From Bacteroidales bacterium (GTDB taxonomy: Bacteria; Bacteroidota; Bacteroidia; Bacteroidales; UBA932): a stretch of 8,672 nt of DNA. Shown here piece by piece: positions 1 through 6,069 of this stretch. The stretch spans positions 1-8,672 of the forward strand of contig JAILAO010000082.1 in the NCBI GenBank assembly GCA_024681565.1. The letters are read 5' to 3'. The notes beneath the pieces are model-generated. The model did not search any database. It saw only the letters and a program-made list of their open reading frames with translations, and was not told where the DNA came from. How positions within the stretch are numbered: the first letter of the stretch is position 1; each line of letters starts with the position of its first letter. Position numbers and translations under genes: made by a program.

Positions 1-1527
1 GGCGTCGTCGCGCAGCGGCTTCTCATCCTTTTCTGCGTCAAGGCCATAGAAGGCGCGGAGCTTTTCGTATTGGCTCATGCAGGAAGGATCGAACTCGCCC
101 CGGTCGTTGTAGCGGAGATGTATCCTGGCATAGGAAAATGCTTTCATCGCTTCGAAATTGAAGTCGTTATGGACCCAGAAGTTGTTCTGGTTCACCAACA
201 GACGCCGATACTCTTTGTGGTAAGGTTTCAGCTCGGCCCGTTTCTCGAGATCGGCGCACGACAGATACTCCGTGTATTTTGAGAACAACTCGTTCAGGTT
301 CAGCTGCCGGCCATTGACCGTAAACTTGATGGAGCCGTCATCGACGACCAGGCGGCCGGTCTTGATGGCATCGTCAAAGTACTCCTTGATCTTGGGGTCG
401 TAGCTGCTCTTTCCGGCATCTTCGTACATCTGGGCGGTAACGATCATGCGGCCGTCGTCCAGTACCGGGCACAGGGTCACGTATTCGCTTCTCCAGTCCA
501 TCTGGGGGTTGCCCTTGTCATCCTGGAAAATAATCTGGTTGTAGGGGTGCAGGTGCTTTCCGTCATCCGCCCGTTTGGATTCTCCCAGCCACAGCGTCTC
601 GTTGCGCCACATGATCGGTTTCATGGCATCCATGGCCTCATCCAGCGTTTCCACCGGCCCGATCACCTTGGAAACCATCGCCAGGCGGCCCAGTCCGGCG
701 CCGACCGGGTCGAGGGCGTTCCATTTGGGGTTGATGTAGAAGTTGGCATGGCCGAACTGGTAAGGCATATAGCAGAACTCATCCTGTGCGAACTCGATGA
801 GTCCGAACTCGCCGGTGGCATCGCCGATCATACAGGCCATGTTGTTCTGGCCGACGCCCATGTTCAGGCCGGGGGCGGCGGTGAAGGTGTACCAGTCATA
901 ACTGTTGTTCAGATATTCGATGGCCTCTTTGACCGTGGCGCAGTTCTGTGACACCATCTGTACGATGGCAATCGTGCTGGCGCGCAGGTCCTTCCACGGG
1001 GTGCCGTCGGCACGGGTGACCTCTCCGCGGGAAGTGTGCAGGCCGTAGCAATGGGTGTTCTCCAGTTCCTCGCGCAGGTCCACCTGGATATAAAGACCTT
1101 TTTCGTTCAGGGCATCACTCGGCGCGCAGACGAATCTGTCCATCATCTCCGGTTCTATCTCGTCTTTCTTCTGCAGTTCCGCATAATCCAGGTACTGCCC
1201 CGGCGAATAGCTCACGCAGACATTCTTATACTTGCCGAAAGTGGTCCTGAAGACGTATGCCGGTTTCTGCGAAATATCCAGGTCCATGTTGCGGCCCATG
1301 ACGACCTCGCCCTTGCTGTTCCTCTTGGCCATGGCCGTACATCCGAATTTCGGTATTCCGCCGATTTCTCCCAGCGCATTGAGGACGACCAGCGACCTTT
1401 CCAGTGCAGAAGCGTCGGTGAAATCGGGCAGTTCGATGACATAATTACCCAGGTCCCTGAAGTTTTTGTGTTCCACGACCTCGGAGGCCCAGTTCTTTTC
1501 GATCTTGAATCCAGTAAACTCTTTCAT
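1..1527 (-). CDS. Choloylglycine-hydrolase-like Ntn hydrolase (linear amide C-N hydrolase), C-terminus outside window
   Basis: 509 codons are visible without a stop, so the C-terminus lies left of the window. Residues 61-83 match the start of mature choloylglycine hydrolases: Cys63-Thr followed by GRNMDL, with Arg79 and Asp82 at +16 and +19 from the Cys, the same spacing as Cys2, Arg18 and Asp21 in bile salt hydrolase. NEKGL at 141-145 is another family motif. Asn262 and Arg281 may match the later catalytic Asn and Arg (inference). Family members cleave linear amides such as conjugated bile salts or penicillin V with an N-terminal Cys. Here the Cys is internal, so about 62 residues must be removed, probably autocatalytically. 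No hydrophobic signal peptide is seen, so a cytoplasmic location is likely. The ATG at 1527 is the only start after the in-frame stop at 1570-1572. The substrate cannot be told; bile-salt activity is only one option. Confidence 0.8.
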   Translation of the reverse strand, partial: MKEFTGFKIEKNWASEVVEHKNFRDLGNYVIELPDFTDASALERSLVVLNALGEIGGIPKFGCTAMAKRNSKGEVVMGRNMDLDISQKPAYVFRTTFGKYKNVCVSYSPGQYLDYAELQKKDEIEPEMMDRFVCAPSDALNEKGLYIQVDLREELENTHCYGLHTSRGEVTRADGTPWKDLRASTIAIVQMVSQNCATVKEAIEYLNNSYDWYTFTAAPGLNMGVGQNNMACMIGDATGEFGLIEFAQDEFCYMPYQFGHANFYINPKWNALDPVGAGLGRLAMVSKVIGPVETLDEAMDAMKPIMWRNETLWLGESKRADDGKHLHPYNQIIFQDDKGNPQMDWRSEYVTLCPVLDDGRMIVTAQMYEDAGKSSYDPKIKEYFDDAIKTGRLVVDDGSIKFTVNGRQLNLNELFSKYTEYLSCADLEKRAELKPYHKEYRRLLVNQNNFWVHNDFNFEAMKAFSYARIHLRYNDRGEFDPSCMSQYEKLRAFYGLDAEKDEKPLRDDA

Positions 1528-1764
1528 GGCGTTTAATGTTATAATTATTTGGTTATTTTCTTCGGTTGTTTAGGGCTATCGGGCACGGAAACAGGCTCAG
1601 GCCGCGAAAACGACATCCCGGTTTCCGTAGTTTCCATGGTAGTAAGTTCTGCTGATGCGGAAGGTTTTCCACAAGCCGGAGGGTTTCCGGTGTTGTAAAT
1701 GTACGTATAATTCTCTAAAACCATAATTATTTGTCAATAAATTTTTTATAACCGGGCATCCCAC

Positions 1765-1804
1765 CGGGGCGGGAGAGGGCCGGAGCGGCCCGACTTCTGC
1801 CCCG
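1765..1804 (+). repeat. 40-nt GC-rich stem-loop of unknown role
   Basis: The outer stem pairs 1765-1775 with 1794-1804 (11 pairs, two of them G-T). It is followed by a small A/GA internal loop and an inner 6-bp stem, GGGCCG (1777-1782) with CGGCCC (1786-1791), closed by a GAG triloop. In all, 17 pairs form. The two G-T pairs stay paired as G-U in a plus-strand RNA but become C-A mismatches in a minus-strand RNA, so plus-strand transcription is favoured. No T-tract follows on either strand, so it is not a standard intrinsic terminator. It could be an RNA element or a dispersed palindromic (REP-like) repeat. Confidence 0.5.
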
Positions 1805-1840
1805 ATCCGGAGAGGAAAACAAAAAACTATTCCGTAAACT

Positions 1841-1872
1841 GTTGCAATAGTGTCTCTTATTCTTTATTTTTA
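1841..1872 (+). promoter_or_regulatory. Weak candidate Bacteroidetes-type promoter for the lutA remnant
   Basis: GTTG (1841-1844) and TATTTTTA (1865-1872) are separated by 20 nt and match the -33 TTTG and -7 TAnnTTTG consensus imperfectly. The region is very AT-rich, so chance is possible. A 13-bp palindrome, TGGTTATTAACCA (1894-1906), lies just downstream in the predicted leader and could be an operator. Confidence 0.35.
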
Positions 1873-1949
1873 TTTCTTGATTTTAAAGTTTCCTGGTTAT
1901 TAACCACGCCAGAGAGTAATCAACCATAAAAGAAACTGCGACATATAAT

Positions 1950-2294
1950 ATGAGAATTGGATTATTCGTCCCCTGTTATGTCGACACGCTCTACCCGGAG
2001 GTAGGCGTAGCTACATACAGATTGCTGAAATCTCTGGGACTCGACGTGGACTTCCCCGAGCGCCAAACCTGCTGCGGACAGCCCATGGGGAATGCCGGCT
2101 TTGAACACATGGCCGTTCCCCTGGCCAGGAAATTCGATGAACTGTTCCGCGGTTACGACTATGTAGTTGCTCCGTCGGCCAGCTGTGCGGCTTACGTGCG
2201 CGTGTTCCATCCCGACATGCTGGGCAAGAAGCCCGAAGCGTGCGAAGCGGCCGGGAAGACGGTCGACCTCTTCCAGGGCCTGCATGTGTTTTAA
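1950..2294 (+). CDS. lutA: Truncated LutA-like (Fe-S)-binding protein, probable pseudogene remnant
   Basis: The 114 residues align from the first residue with LutA/YkgE, a subunit of the LutABC lactate-oxidation complex. The opening pattern (VPCYVDTLYPEVG), Cys9, the Cys41-Cys42-Gly motif in QTCCGQP and Cys79 in APSASC make a complete first CCG (cysteine-rich) domain. LutA proteins are usually about 240 residues, with a second CCG domain starting near a HDSCH motif. Here the frame stops just after the first domain, and no second domain is encoded in any frame before the nitroreductase gene. No lutB or lutC is present. Residues 1-110 look well conserved, so the loss may be recent or the fragment may still be expressed. 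It is unlikely to act as a normal LutA. The ATG start matches the family. Confidence 0.7.
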   Translation: MRIGLFVPCYVDTLYPEVGVATYRLLKSLGLDVDFPERQTCCGQPMGNAGFEHMAVPLARKFDELFRGYDYVVAPSASCAAYVRVFHPDMLGKKPEACEAAGKTVDLFQGLHVF

Positions 2295-2301
2295 CCCGTC
2301 A

Positions 2302-2333
2302 TTTGGGAGAAATCAAGAATTTTCTTATCTTTC
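2302..2333 (+). promoter_or_regulatory. Bacteroidetes-type promoter of the nitroreductase gene
   Basis: TTTG (2302-2305), a 20-nt spacer and TATCTTTC (2326-2333, seven of eight consensus positions counting the free ones). It begins 8 bp after the stop of the lutA remnant, so the nitroreductase is transcribed independently. The predicted leader is about 35 nt and ends at the ATG at 2374, which supports that start. Confidence 0.6.
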
Positions 2334-2373
2334 CCGGCGATCACATGTATTAACAGCTAAACGACGAACCGCT

Positions 2374-2988
2374 ATGGCCAAGAAGTCTTTTCTCGACAAG
2401 CTCAGCGATCTGACCAAAATCCAGCATCGCGCCGCGTTCACCAATGTGGACAAGCATATCTCGCAGCTCAATTTCGAGACCCATTTCGCCGAACTTGCTG
2501 CTGCCCGCTACTCCTGCCGCTCCTTCTCCGACCGGGAGCTCAATCCCGACAAGGTCAATAAGATCCTCGACGTGGCGCGCCTCGCGCCGACCGCCGCGAA
2601 CCGGCAGCCCGTCCATGTCTGGGCGGTCACCGGCGCGGATGCGCTCGAGCGTCTGCACAAGGTCCACGCCGCTTTCAATGCGCCGGCCGTGTTCATGATC
2701 GGCGCCAAGGCCGACGAAGCCTGGATCCGGGGCTATGACAACAAGAACGGCGCCGAGACCGACGCCGCCATCGTGGCCACGCACATCATGCTGGAGGCCG
2801 CAGACCTCGGTCTGGGCAATATCTGGATCGGTTCCTACGATCCGGCCAAGATTGCGGATGTGTTCCCGGAAACGGCCGGATACGAAATCACGGCGCTGAT
2901 CGCCGTCGGACATCCTGCAGACGATGCGGGTCCGGGGCCGAAGCACGAAGCCCGCAAGGCCCTCGGGGAATTCGCGACCGTCCTGTAG
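2374..2988 (+). CDS. Nitroreductase-family FMN oxidoreductase
   Basis: A 204-residue protein of the FMN-dependent nitroreductase superfamily, which reduces nitroaromatics, quinones or other acceptors with NAD(P)H. Visible hallmarks are RYSCRSF (45-51, FMN phosphate contact), LAPTAANRQP (70-79), the helix with DAAIVATHIMLEAADLGLGNIWIG (130-153 region) and IAVGHPA (176-182). These proteins usually begin close to the RxSxRxF motif. This one has about 35 extra N-terminal residues, rich in Lys and Asp and without a signal peptide. No Met lies between residue 1 and the core, and the promoter at 2302-2333 places the start site just upstream, so the ATG at 2374 is preferred over the longer frame opening at 2167. 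It is cytoplasmic. The substrate is unknown. It converges on the next gene with only 9 bp between stop codons. Confidence 0.88.
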   Translation: MAKKSFLDKLSDLTKIQHRAAFTNVDKHISQLNFETHFAELAAARYSCRSFSDRELNPDKVNKILDVARLAPTAANRQPVHVWAVTGADALERLHKVHAAFNAPAVFMIGAKADEAWIRGYDNKNGAETDAAIVATHIMLEAADLGLGNIWIGSYDPAKIADVFPETAGYEITALIAVGHPADDAGPGPKHEARKALGEFATVL

Positions 2989-2997
2989 GCAGGATCC

Positions 2998-3852
2998 TCA
3001 TCCGGCGCTGAACAGCGCCTTGAAAAAAGCGACCGACAGCGCAACGGTTTCCTTGCGCCGTCGGTTGATCATGTGGTTTTCGCCTTCGATCCGGATCAGT
3101 TCGGCGCGTTCGCCGTATGTCTCCAGATATTTCTCGCTGCACCACATGGGGACGATCGTGTCCTCCGTGCCGTGCAGGATGCGCACCGGCCCCCGGTAGG
3201 CTGCGGCTGTCCCGTAGATGTCCAGTTTCTGCGTGCTCAGGAGGTACTCCCGTCCCAGCTTCATCACCCCCCAGCAGCGGATGAATTCCGGCGGATCGGC
3301 CGGATCGAAGCGCGCATTGAAGAATTTACCGCCCTGGCAGGCTTCCTTGATGACGGCGCCCGGGGCGATCAGGACCAGGCCGGCCGGCACCGCTCCGCCC
3401 GCGGCGGCCAGCCGGCCCGCGGTCATGGACGCGATGACGCCCCCCTGCGAATGGCCCAGGAGAGCGATGCCGCGCACGTAGGGGAGGGTGCGGGCGTATT
3501 CCCAGACCGCCAGGGCGTCGGCAATCTCCTTCTCTACCGTCATATCCTGCATCCGTCCTTCGCTCTTGCCGTGCCCGTTGAAATCGAAACGGATGGAGGC
3601 GATCCCCTCCGCTGCCAGCCCCTTGGCCAGCGCGGGCATGGGATTGTAGTCCTTGCTGGAGAAGATGCCGTGCATCAGGAGCACCATCGGGCACGTGTCC
3701 GCCGCGGGGTCGAAGCCCTCCGGCAAGGTCACGGTCAGGGACAGGCCGCCCTGCGGCCCGGATACCGGGAACTCCGCGGCCCGCAGGCCCGCGAAAAGGG
3801 AAGGCACCAGCAGACAGAGCTGGAGCGCGAAGCGAAATACAGAAGCTTGCAT
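2998..3852 (-). CDS. Secreted alpha/beta hydrolase, cinnamoyl/feruloyl-esterase-like
   Basis: A 284-residue serine hydrolase. Residues 1 to about 26 form a signal peptide (hydrophobic segment, probable cleavage after RAA), so it is exported. The catalytic triad is visible: Ser135 in GHSQG, Asp231 in HGTEDTIVP and His260 in GENHM; HGIF (61-64) supplies the oxyanion region. The stretch IASIRFDFNGHGKSEGRM followed by MTVEKEIADA closely resembles bacterial cinnamoyl/feruloyl esterases of the LJ0536/Est1E group, which release hydroxycinnamates from plant esters. That assignment rests on remembered similarity. The ATG at 3852 is preferred over the one at 3888 because the latter lies inside the promoter (3876-3906), upstream of the expected transcript start, and would add residues in front of the signal peptide. 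Other carboxylesterase activities are possible. Confidence 0.82.
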   Translation of the reverse strand: MQASVFRFALQLCLLVPSLFAGLRAAEFPVSGPQGGLSLTVTLPEGFDPAADTCPMVLLMHGIFSSKDYNPMPALAKGLAAEGIASIRFDFNGHGKSEGRMQDMTVEKEIADALAVWEYARTLPYVRGIALLGHSQGGVIASMTAGRLAAAGGAVPAGLVLIAPGAVIKEACQGGKFFNARFDPADPPEFIRCWGVMKLGREYLLSTQKLDIYGTAAAYRGPVRILHGTEDTIVPMWCSEKYLETYGERAELIRIEGENHMINRRRKETVALSVAFFKALFSAG

Positions 3853-3875
3853 GGCTCGGGAACTTATCTGAGAAT

Positions 3876-3906
3876 CAAAAATATACATTAATTGTCAGAT
3901 TTCAAA
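3876..3906 (-). promoter_or_regulatory. Bacteroidetes-type promoter of the esterase gene
   Basis: Read on the minus strand: TTTG (3906-3903), a 19-nt spacer and TATTTTTG (3883-3876), a perfect match to both consensus boxes. The expected start site is near 3871, giving a leader of roughly 20 nt to the ATG at 3852. Confidence 0.72.
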
Positions 3907-3920
3907 TCCGGCCCGCCGGA
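3907..3920. repeat. Palindrome between divergent promoters (TCCGG-CCCG-CCGGA)
   Basis: A perfect 5-bp-arm inverted repeat occupies the gap between the divergent -33 boxes of the esterase (3903-3906) and DUF2130 (3927-3929) genes. A further CCGGAT at 3938-3943 repeats the arm. It could be an operator shared by both genes, or chance in a locally GC-rich spot. Confidence 0.3.
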
Positions 3921-3926
3921 AGAAGC

Positions 3927-3957
3927 TTGTCCATCCTCCGGATTATTTGTAAATTTG
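3927..3957 (+). promoter_or_regulatory. Bacteroidetes-type promoter of the DUF2130 gene
   Basis: TTG (3927-3929, a three-base match to the -33 box), a 20-nt spacer and a perfect -7 box TAAATTTG (3950-3957). The expected start site is near 3962, about 28 nt before the ATG at 3990. This argues against translation from a TTG at 3927, which lies in the -33 box. Confidence 0.65.
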
Positions 3958-3989
3958 AATGTAAAAAGAACCATAGACAACCTTTCCAT

Positions 3990-5270
3990 ATGAAAGCAAT
4001 CACATGCCCCCGGTGCGGAAACGTCATCAGCGTCGACGACGCCGACTTCGCCGCCATCCTGAGCCAGGTCCGGACCGAAGAGTTCGACAACGAAGTGAAC
4101 CGCCGGCTCGCAGCGGCAGCGCAGGTCCAGAAGGCCGAAGAGGCCCGGAAGGCCGCCGAGACCGACCTGCGCCACAAGCAGGAGCTGTCCGGCAAAGAGC
4201 AGGAGATCGTCCAGCTCAGGCAGCAGCTCTCCGGCTGGAAGCAGAACCGGGACCTCGAACTCGAGGCCATCCGGCTCAAGGCCCGCCAGGACGCCGCCGA
4301 CGCCCTCGGCAAAAAGGACGAGGAACTGCACAGGAAAGAGACGGAGATCACCCGCCTGCTCACCGATGCGGCCAATGAGCGGCAGAGCGCCGCGGAGCGT
4401 GAACGCGCCCTCAAGGAGAAATTCAGCGCCGAGAAAGATGGACTGATGAAAGAGGTCGAACTGTACAAGAACTTCAAGGCCCGGCGTTCGGTCAAGCTCC
4501 TGGGCGAGGACCTGGAGCAGCACTGCTACACGCTCTACAACCAGACCCTGCTCCCGGTCATGCCCGATGCCACCTTCGAGAAGGACAATGACGCCGTCCG
4601 CGAGGAAGGGGAGACGAAGGGGACCAAGGGCGACTTCATCTTCCGCGACAGGGCGGACGGGGTCGAATACGTGTCCATCATGTTCGAGATGAAAAACGAG
4701 GGCGACGCCTCTTCCACCAAACACCGGAATGCCGACTTCTTCGACAAGCTCGACAGGGACCGCAAAAAGAAAGACTGCGAGTTCGCCGTGCTCGTGTCCA
4801 TGCTGGAGCTCGACAACGAGATGTACAACAACGGCATCGTCGTGGCCCCGGGATATGAGAAGATGTACGTAGTGCGTCCCGACAACTTCATCTCCATCAT
4901 CACCCTCCTGGTCCAGACTTCCAAGAAAGCCCTGGAATACAAGAAGGAACTGAGCGTCGCCAGGAGCCAGTCCGTGGACGTGTCCCGGTTCGAAGACCAG
5001 CTGCTGGCCTTCAAGGACGGGTTCGCCCGCAACTACGACCTCGCCAGCCGGCAGTTCAAGAAAGCCATCGACGACATCGACGCTACCATCAAGAAACTCG
5101 AGGCCGTCAAGGAGAGTCTCACCAAGTCGGAGAACAACCTCCGCCTGGCCAACAACAAGGCGGAGGATCTCACCATCAAAAAACTCACCCGGGGCAATCC
5201 GACCATGAAGGCCGCTTTCGAAGAAGCGCGCGCCCGGAAAACCGCCGAGGAGGGGCCGGACGACCAGTAA
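3990..5270 (+). CDS. DUF2130 (COG4487) family protein: coiled coil plus nuclease-like C-terminal domain
   Basis: A 426-residue protein that fits the DUF2130/COG4487 family, whose function is not established. Residues 5-10 (TCPRCG) hold a single CxxC knuckle typical of the family's N-terminus; a second Cys pair is absent, so a full zinc ribbon is doubtful. Residues 25-160 are a long charged coiled coil rich in Glu, Lys, Arg, Ala and Gln. The conserved core follows: LGEDLEQ (171-177), GDFIF with Asp215, MFEMKNE with Glu233 and Lys235, then NADFFDKLDRDRKKKDCEFAVL (247-268). The Asp215...Glu233-x-Lys235 arrangement on predicted strands resembles a PD-(D/E)xK nuclease site, and the overall plan recalls RmuC; both are inference. 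The C-terminal 110 residues return to helix or coiled coil. No signal peptide is present. The stop codon abuts that of the convergent vWA gene with no spacer. Confidence 0.82.
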   Translation: MKAITCPRCGNVISVDDADFAAILSQVRTEEFDNEVNRRLAAAAQVQKAEEARKAAETDLRHKQELSGKEQEIVQLRQQLSGWKQNRDLELEAIRLKARQDAADALGKKDEELHRKETEITRLLTDAANERQSAAERERALKEKFSAEKDGLMKEVELYKNFKARRSVKLLGEDLEQHCYTLYNQTLLPVMPDATFEKDNDAVREEGETKGTKGDFIFRDRADGVEYVSIMFEMKNEGDASSTKHRNADFFDKLDRDRKKKDCEFAVLVSMLELDNEMYNNGIVVAPGYEKMYVVRPDNFISIITLLVQTSKKALEYKKELSVARSQSVDVSRFEDQLLAFKDGFARNYDLASRQFKKAIDDIDATIKKLEAVKESLTKSENNLRLANNKAEDLTIKKLTRGNPTMKAAFEEARARKTAEEGPDDQ

Positions 5271-5969
5271 TTACTTTTTGTCTTCCTTGTAGAATTTCGC
5301 CGCGCGGCCCTTGTTGAACGCCATCCGCTCTTCAAGGGTCGCGTTCTGGCAGGTAAGATTGAAATTGTTCTCCTCTTCCGCCCAGCGCTCGCGGGCGCGG
5401 CGTTCCTTGCGGAAGGTCTCCAGGGTCTTCTCCTCCGTCTTCTCGAAACGGATGACATTCGTGATCGAGAGACTGACGCAGACCCCCTCCACATCGTGGT
5501 CCGTGCCCATGTAGGCGAAGGACCAGCCCTGTTTCTTCAAGTGTTCGACCAGCGAGTGGACCGCCGCGAGGCTGTACTCGTGGGAATCATTCTCGCAGCC
5601 GTCCGTGATGACGGTCACCGCGACGGAGCAGGCGTCCTGCCCTTTGAGTTCTTTCTCCAGACGGGTGAGCGTGCGTCCCATCGCATCGTAAAGCGGCGTG
5701 CAGGAACCCGGGACATAGGTCTCGTCCGTGAGGATCGCCACGGAGGCGGGGTCGGCATTCCAATAGACCTCGTCGATGGACGAACTGTCGAAAAGGACCA
5801 GCGAGAGTTTCTGCGCTACGGTCTCCGCATACTTGGCCGCGGCGGCTTTCACTCCGCCGAGCACTTCGTTGAAACCCTGGATGGCAGGGCGCTGGATGTC
5901 CCACATGGAACCGCTGCGGTCCATGATGATGACGTTGTAAACTGTGGTTTTCGTGTTTTTCTTTTCCAT
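5271..5969 (-). CDS. Small von Willebrand factor A (vWA) domain protein with intact MIDAS
   Basis: A 232-residue, essentially single-domain vWA protein. The metal-ion-dependent adhesion site is complete: Asp17-x-Ser19-x-Ser21 in MDRSGSM, Thr91 in SCTPLYDA and Asp123 in ITDGCEND. The C-terminus (about 178-232) is a highly charged helix rich in Glu, Arg and Lys. No signal peptide or membrane segment is seen, so it is cytoplasmic, unlike secreted adhesin vWA proteins; TerY-like intracellular vWA proteins are the closest type I can name. Such domains usually bind partner proteins through a divalent metal. The ATG at 5969 is chosen because the promoter at 6013-6044 starts transcription near 6008, downstream of the longer frame's start at 6065. 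The gene is divergent from the Nudix regulator and shares palindromic sites with it, so common control is likely. Confidence 0.85.
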   Translation of the reverse strand: MEKKNTKTTVYNVIIMDRSGSMWDIQRPAIQGFNEVLGGVKAAAAKYAETVAQKLSLVLFDSSSIDEVYWNADPASVAILTDETYVPGSCTPLYDAMGRTLTRLEKELKGQDACSVAVTVITDGCENDSHEYSLAAVHSLVEHLKKQGWSFAYMGTDHDVEGVCVSLSITNVIRFEKTEEKTLETFRKERRARERWAEEENNFNLTCQNATLEERMAFNKGRAAKFYKEDKK

Positions 5970-5998
5970 GTTGCCGTTTGTTTTAAAATTAATAATTC

Positions 5999-6014
5999 GT
6001 GTCATTTCGACACA
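5999..6014. promoter_or_regulatory. Candidate operator 1 (GTGTCATTTCGACACA)
   Basis: GTGTC and GACAC arms (5 bp each, perfect) around ATTTC. It overlaps the end of the vWA -7 box (6013-6020) and its expected start site, a position suited to repression. Thirteen of sixteen bases match candidate operator 2. The adjacent Nudix-type winged-helix regulator is the obvious candidate to bind it; this is inference. Confidence 0.5.
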
Positions 6015-6044
6015 AATATAAGGGCTTATTTCGATTCTTCCAAA
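6013..6044 (-). promoter_or_regulatory. Bacteroidetes-type promoter of the vWA gene
   Basis: Read on the minus strand: TTTG (6044-6041), a 20-nt spacer and TATATTTG (6020-6013), perfect in both boxes. The predicted leader is about 40 nt to the ATG at 5969. The downstream end overlaps candidate operator 1. Confidence 0.75.
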
Positions 6045-6050
6045 TTTTTC

Positions 6051-6066
6051 GTGTATTTTTGACACA
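6051..6066. promoter_or_regulatory. Candidate operator 2 (GTGTATTTTTGACACA)
   Basis: A second copy of the 16-bp motif with arms GTGT/ACAC. It lies between the -33 boxes of the divergent vWA (6041-6044) and Nudix-regulator (6070-6073) promoters, within 1 bp of their midpoint. Its centre is 52 bp from that of operator 1, about five helical turns, so both copies face the same side of the DNA. Confidence 0.5.
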
Positions 6067-6069
6067 TTT

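Larger units (their letters stand above)
1528..1949. other. 422-bp divergent intergenic region with inverted repeats
   Basis: This lies between the amidase (minus) and the lutA remnant (plus). It holds an AT-rich segment next to the amidase start, an 8-bp perfect inverted repeat (ACGGAAAC 1585-1592, GTTTCCGT 1621-1628), a small hairpin CCGGA-GGGTT-TCCGG (1676-1690), an AT-rich stretch at about 1696-1755, a strong GC-rich hairpin (1765-1804) and a weak plus-strand promoter (1841-1872). The inverted repeats at 1585-1690 would fall in a long amidase leader if transcription begins upstream of them. No convincing minus-strand promoter, known riboswitch or credible small ORF was found. Confidence 0.6.

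Noticed and set aside
1036..1536. Plus-strand open frames at 70-282, 547-951 and 1036-1536
   Set aside because: All are antisense to one continuous 509-codon minus-strand frame carrying choloylglycine-hydrolase motifs.
1636..1698. 20-codon plus-strand mini-ORF (ATG at 1636)
   Set aside because: No ribosome-binding site, promoter or hydrophobic character; expected by chance.
1528..1700. Riboswitch in the amidase leader
   Set aside because: Inverted repeats are present but no conserved core of a known riboswitch class could be recognised.
1696..1740. Minus-strand amidase promoter (TTGAC and TACATTTA)
   Set aside because: The -7-like box is imperfect and no TTTG-type box lies 19-21 nt upstream of it; the TTGAC is too far away.
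2167..2373. 69-residue N-terminal extension of the nitroreductase
   Set aside because: It overlaps the lutA remnant out of frame, is upstream of the gene's own promoter, and reads as an Arg/Ser-rich out-of-frame product.
2283..2373. Frameshift hiding the rest of LutA
   Set aside because: No frame between the stop and the nitroreductase encodes the second CCG domain (HDSCH or ECCGFGG-like motifs), so a simple frameshift does not explain the truncation.
3073..3891. Long plus-strand open frame opposite the esterase gene
   Set aside because: It lacks any recognisable domain, covers the antisense of a gene with a clear catalytic triad, signal peptide and promoter, and reflects high GC.
4002..4019. 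Zinc ribbon at the N-terminus of the DUF2130 protein
   Set aside because: Only one CxxC pair is present; a complete four-ligand site is not visible.
3888..4724. Long minus-strand open frame opposite the DUF2130 gene
   Set aside because: Low-complexity Leu/Gly/Val-rich product, antisense to a gene with conserved motifs and a good promoter.
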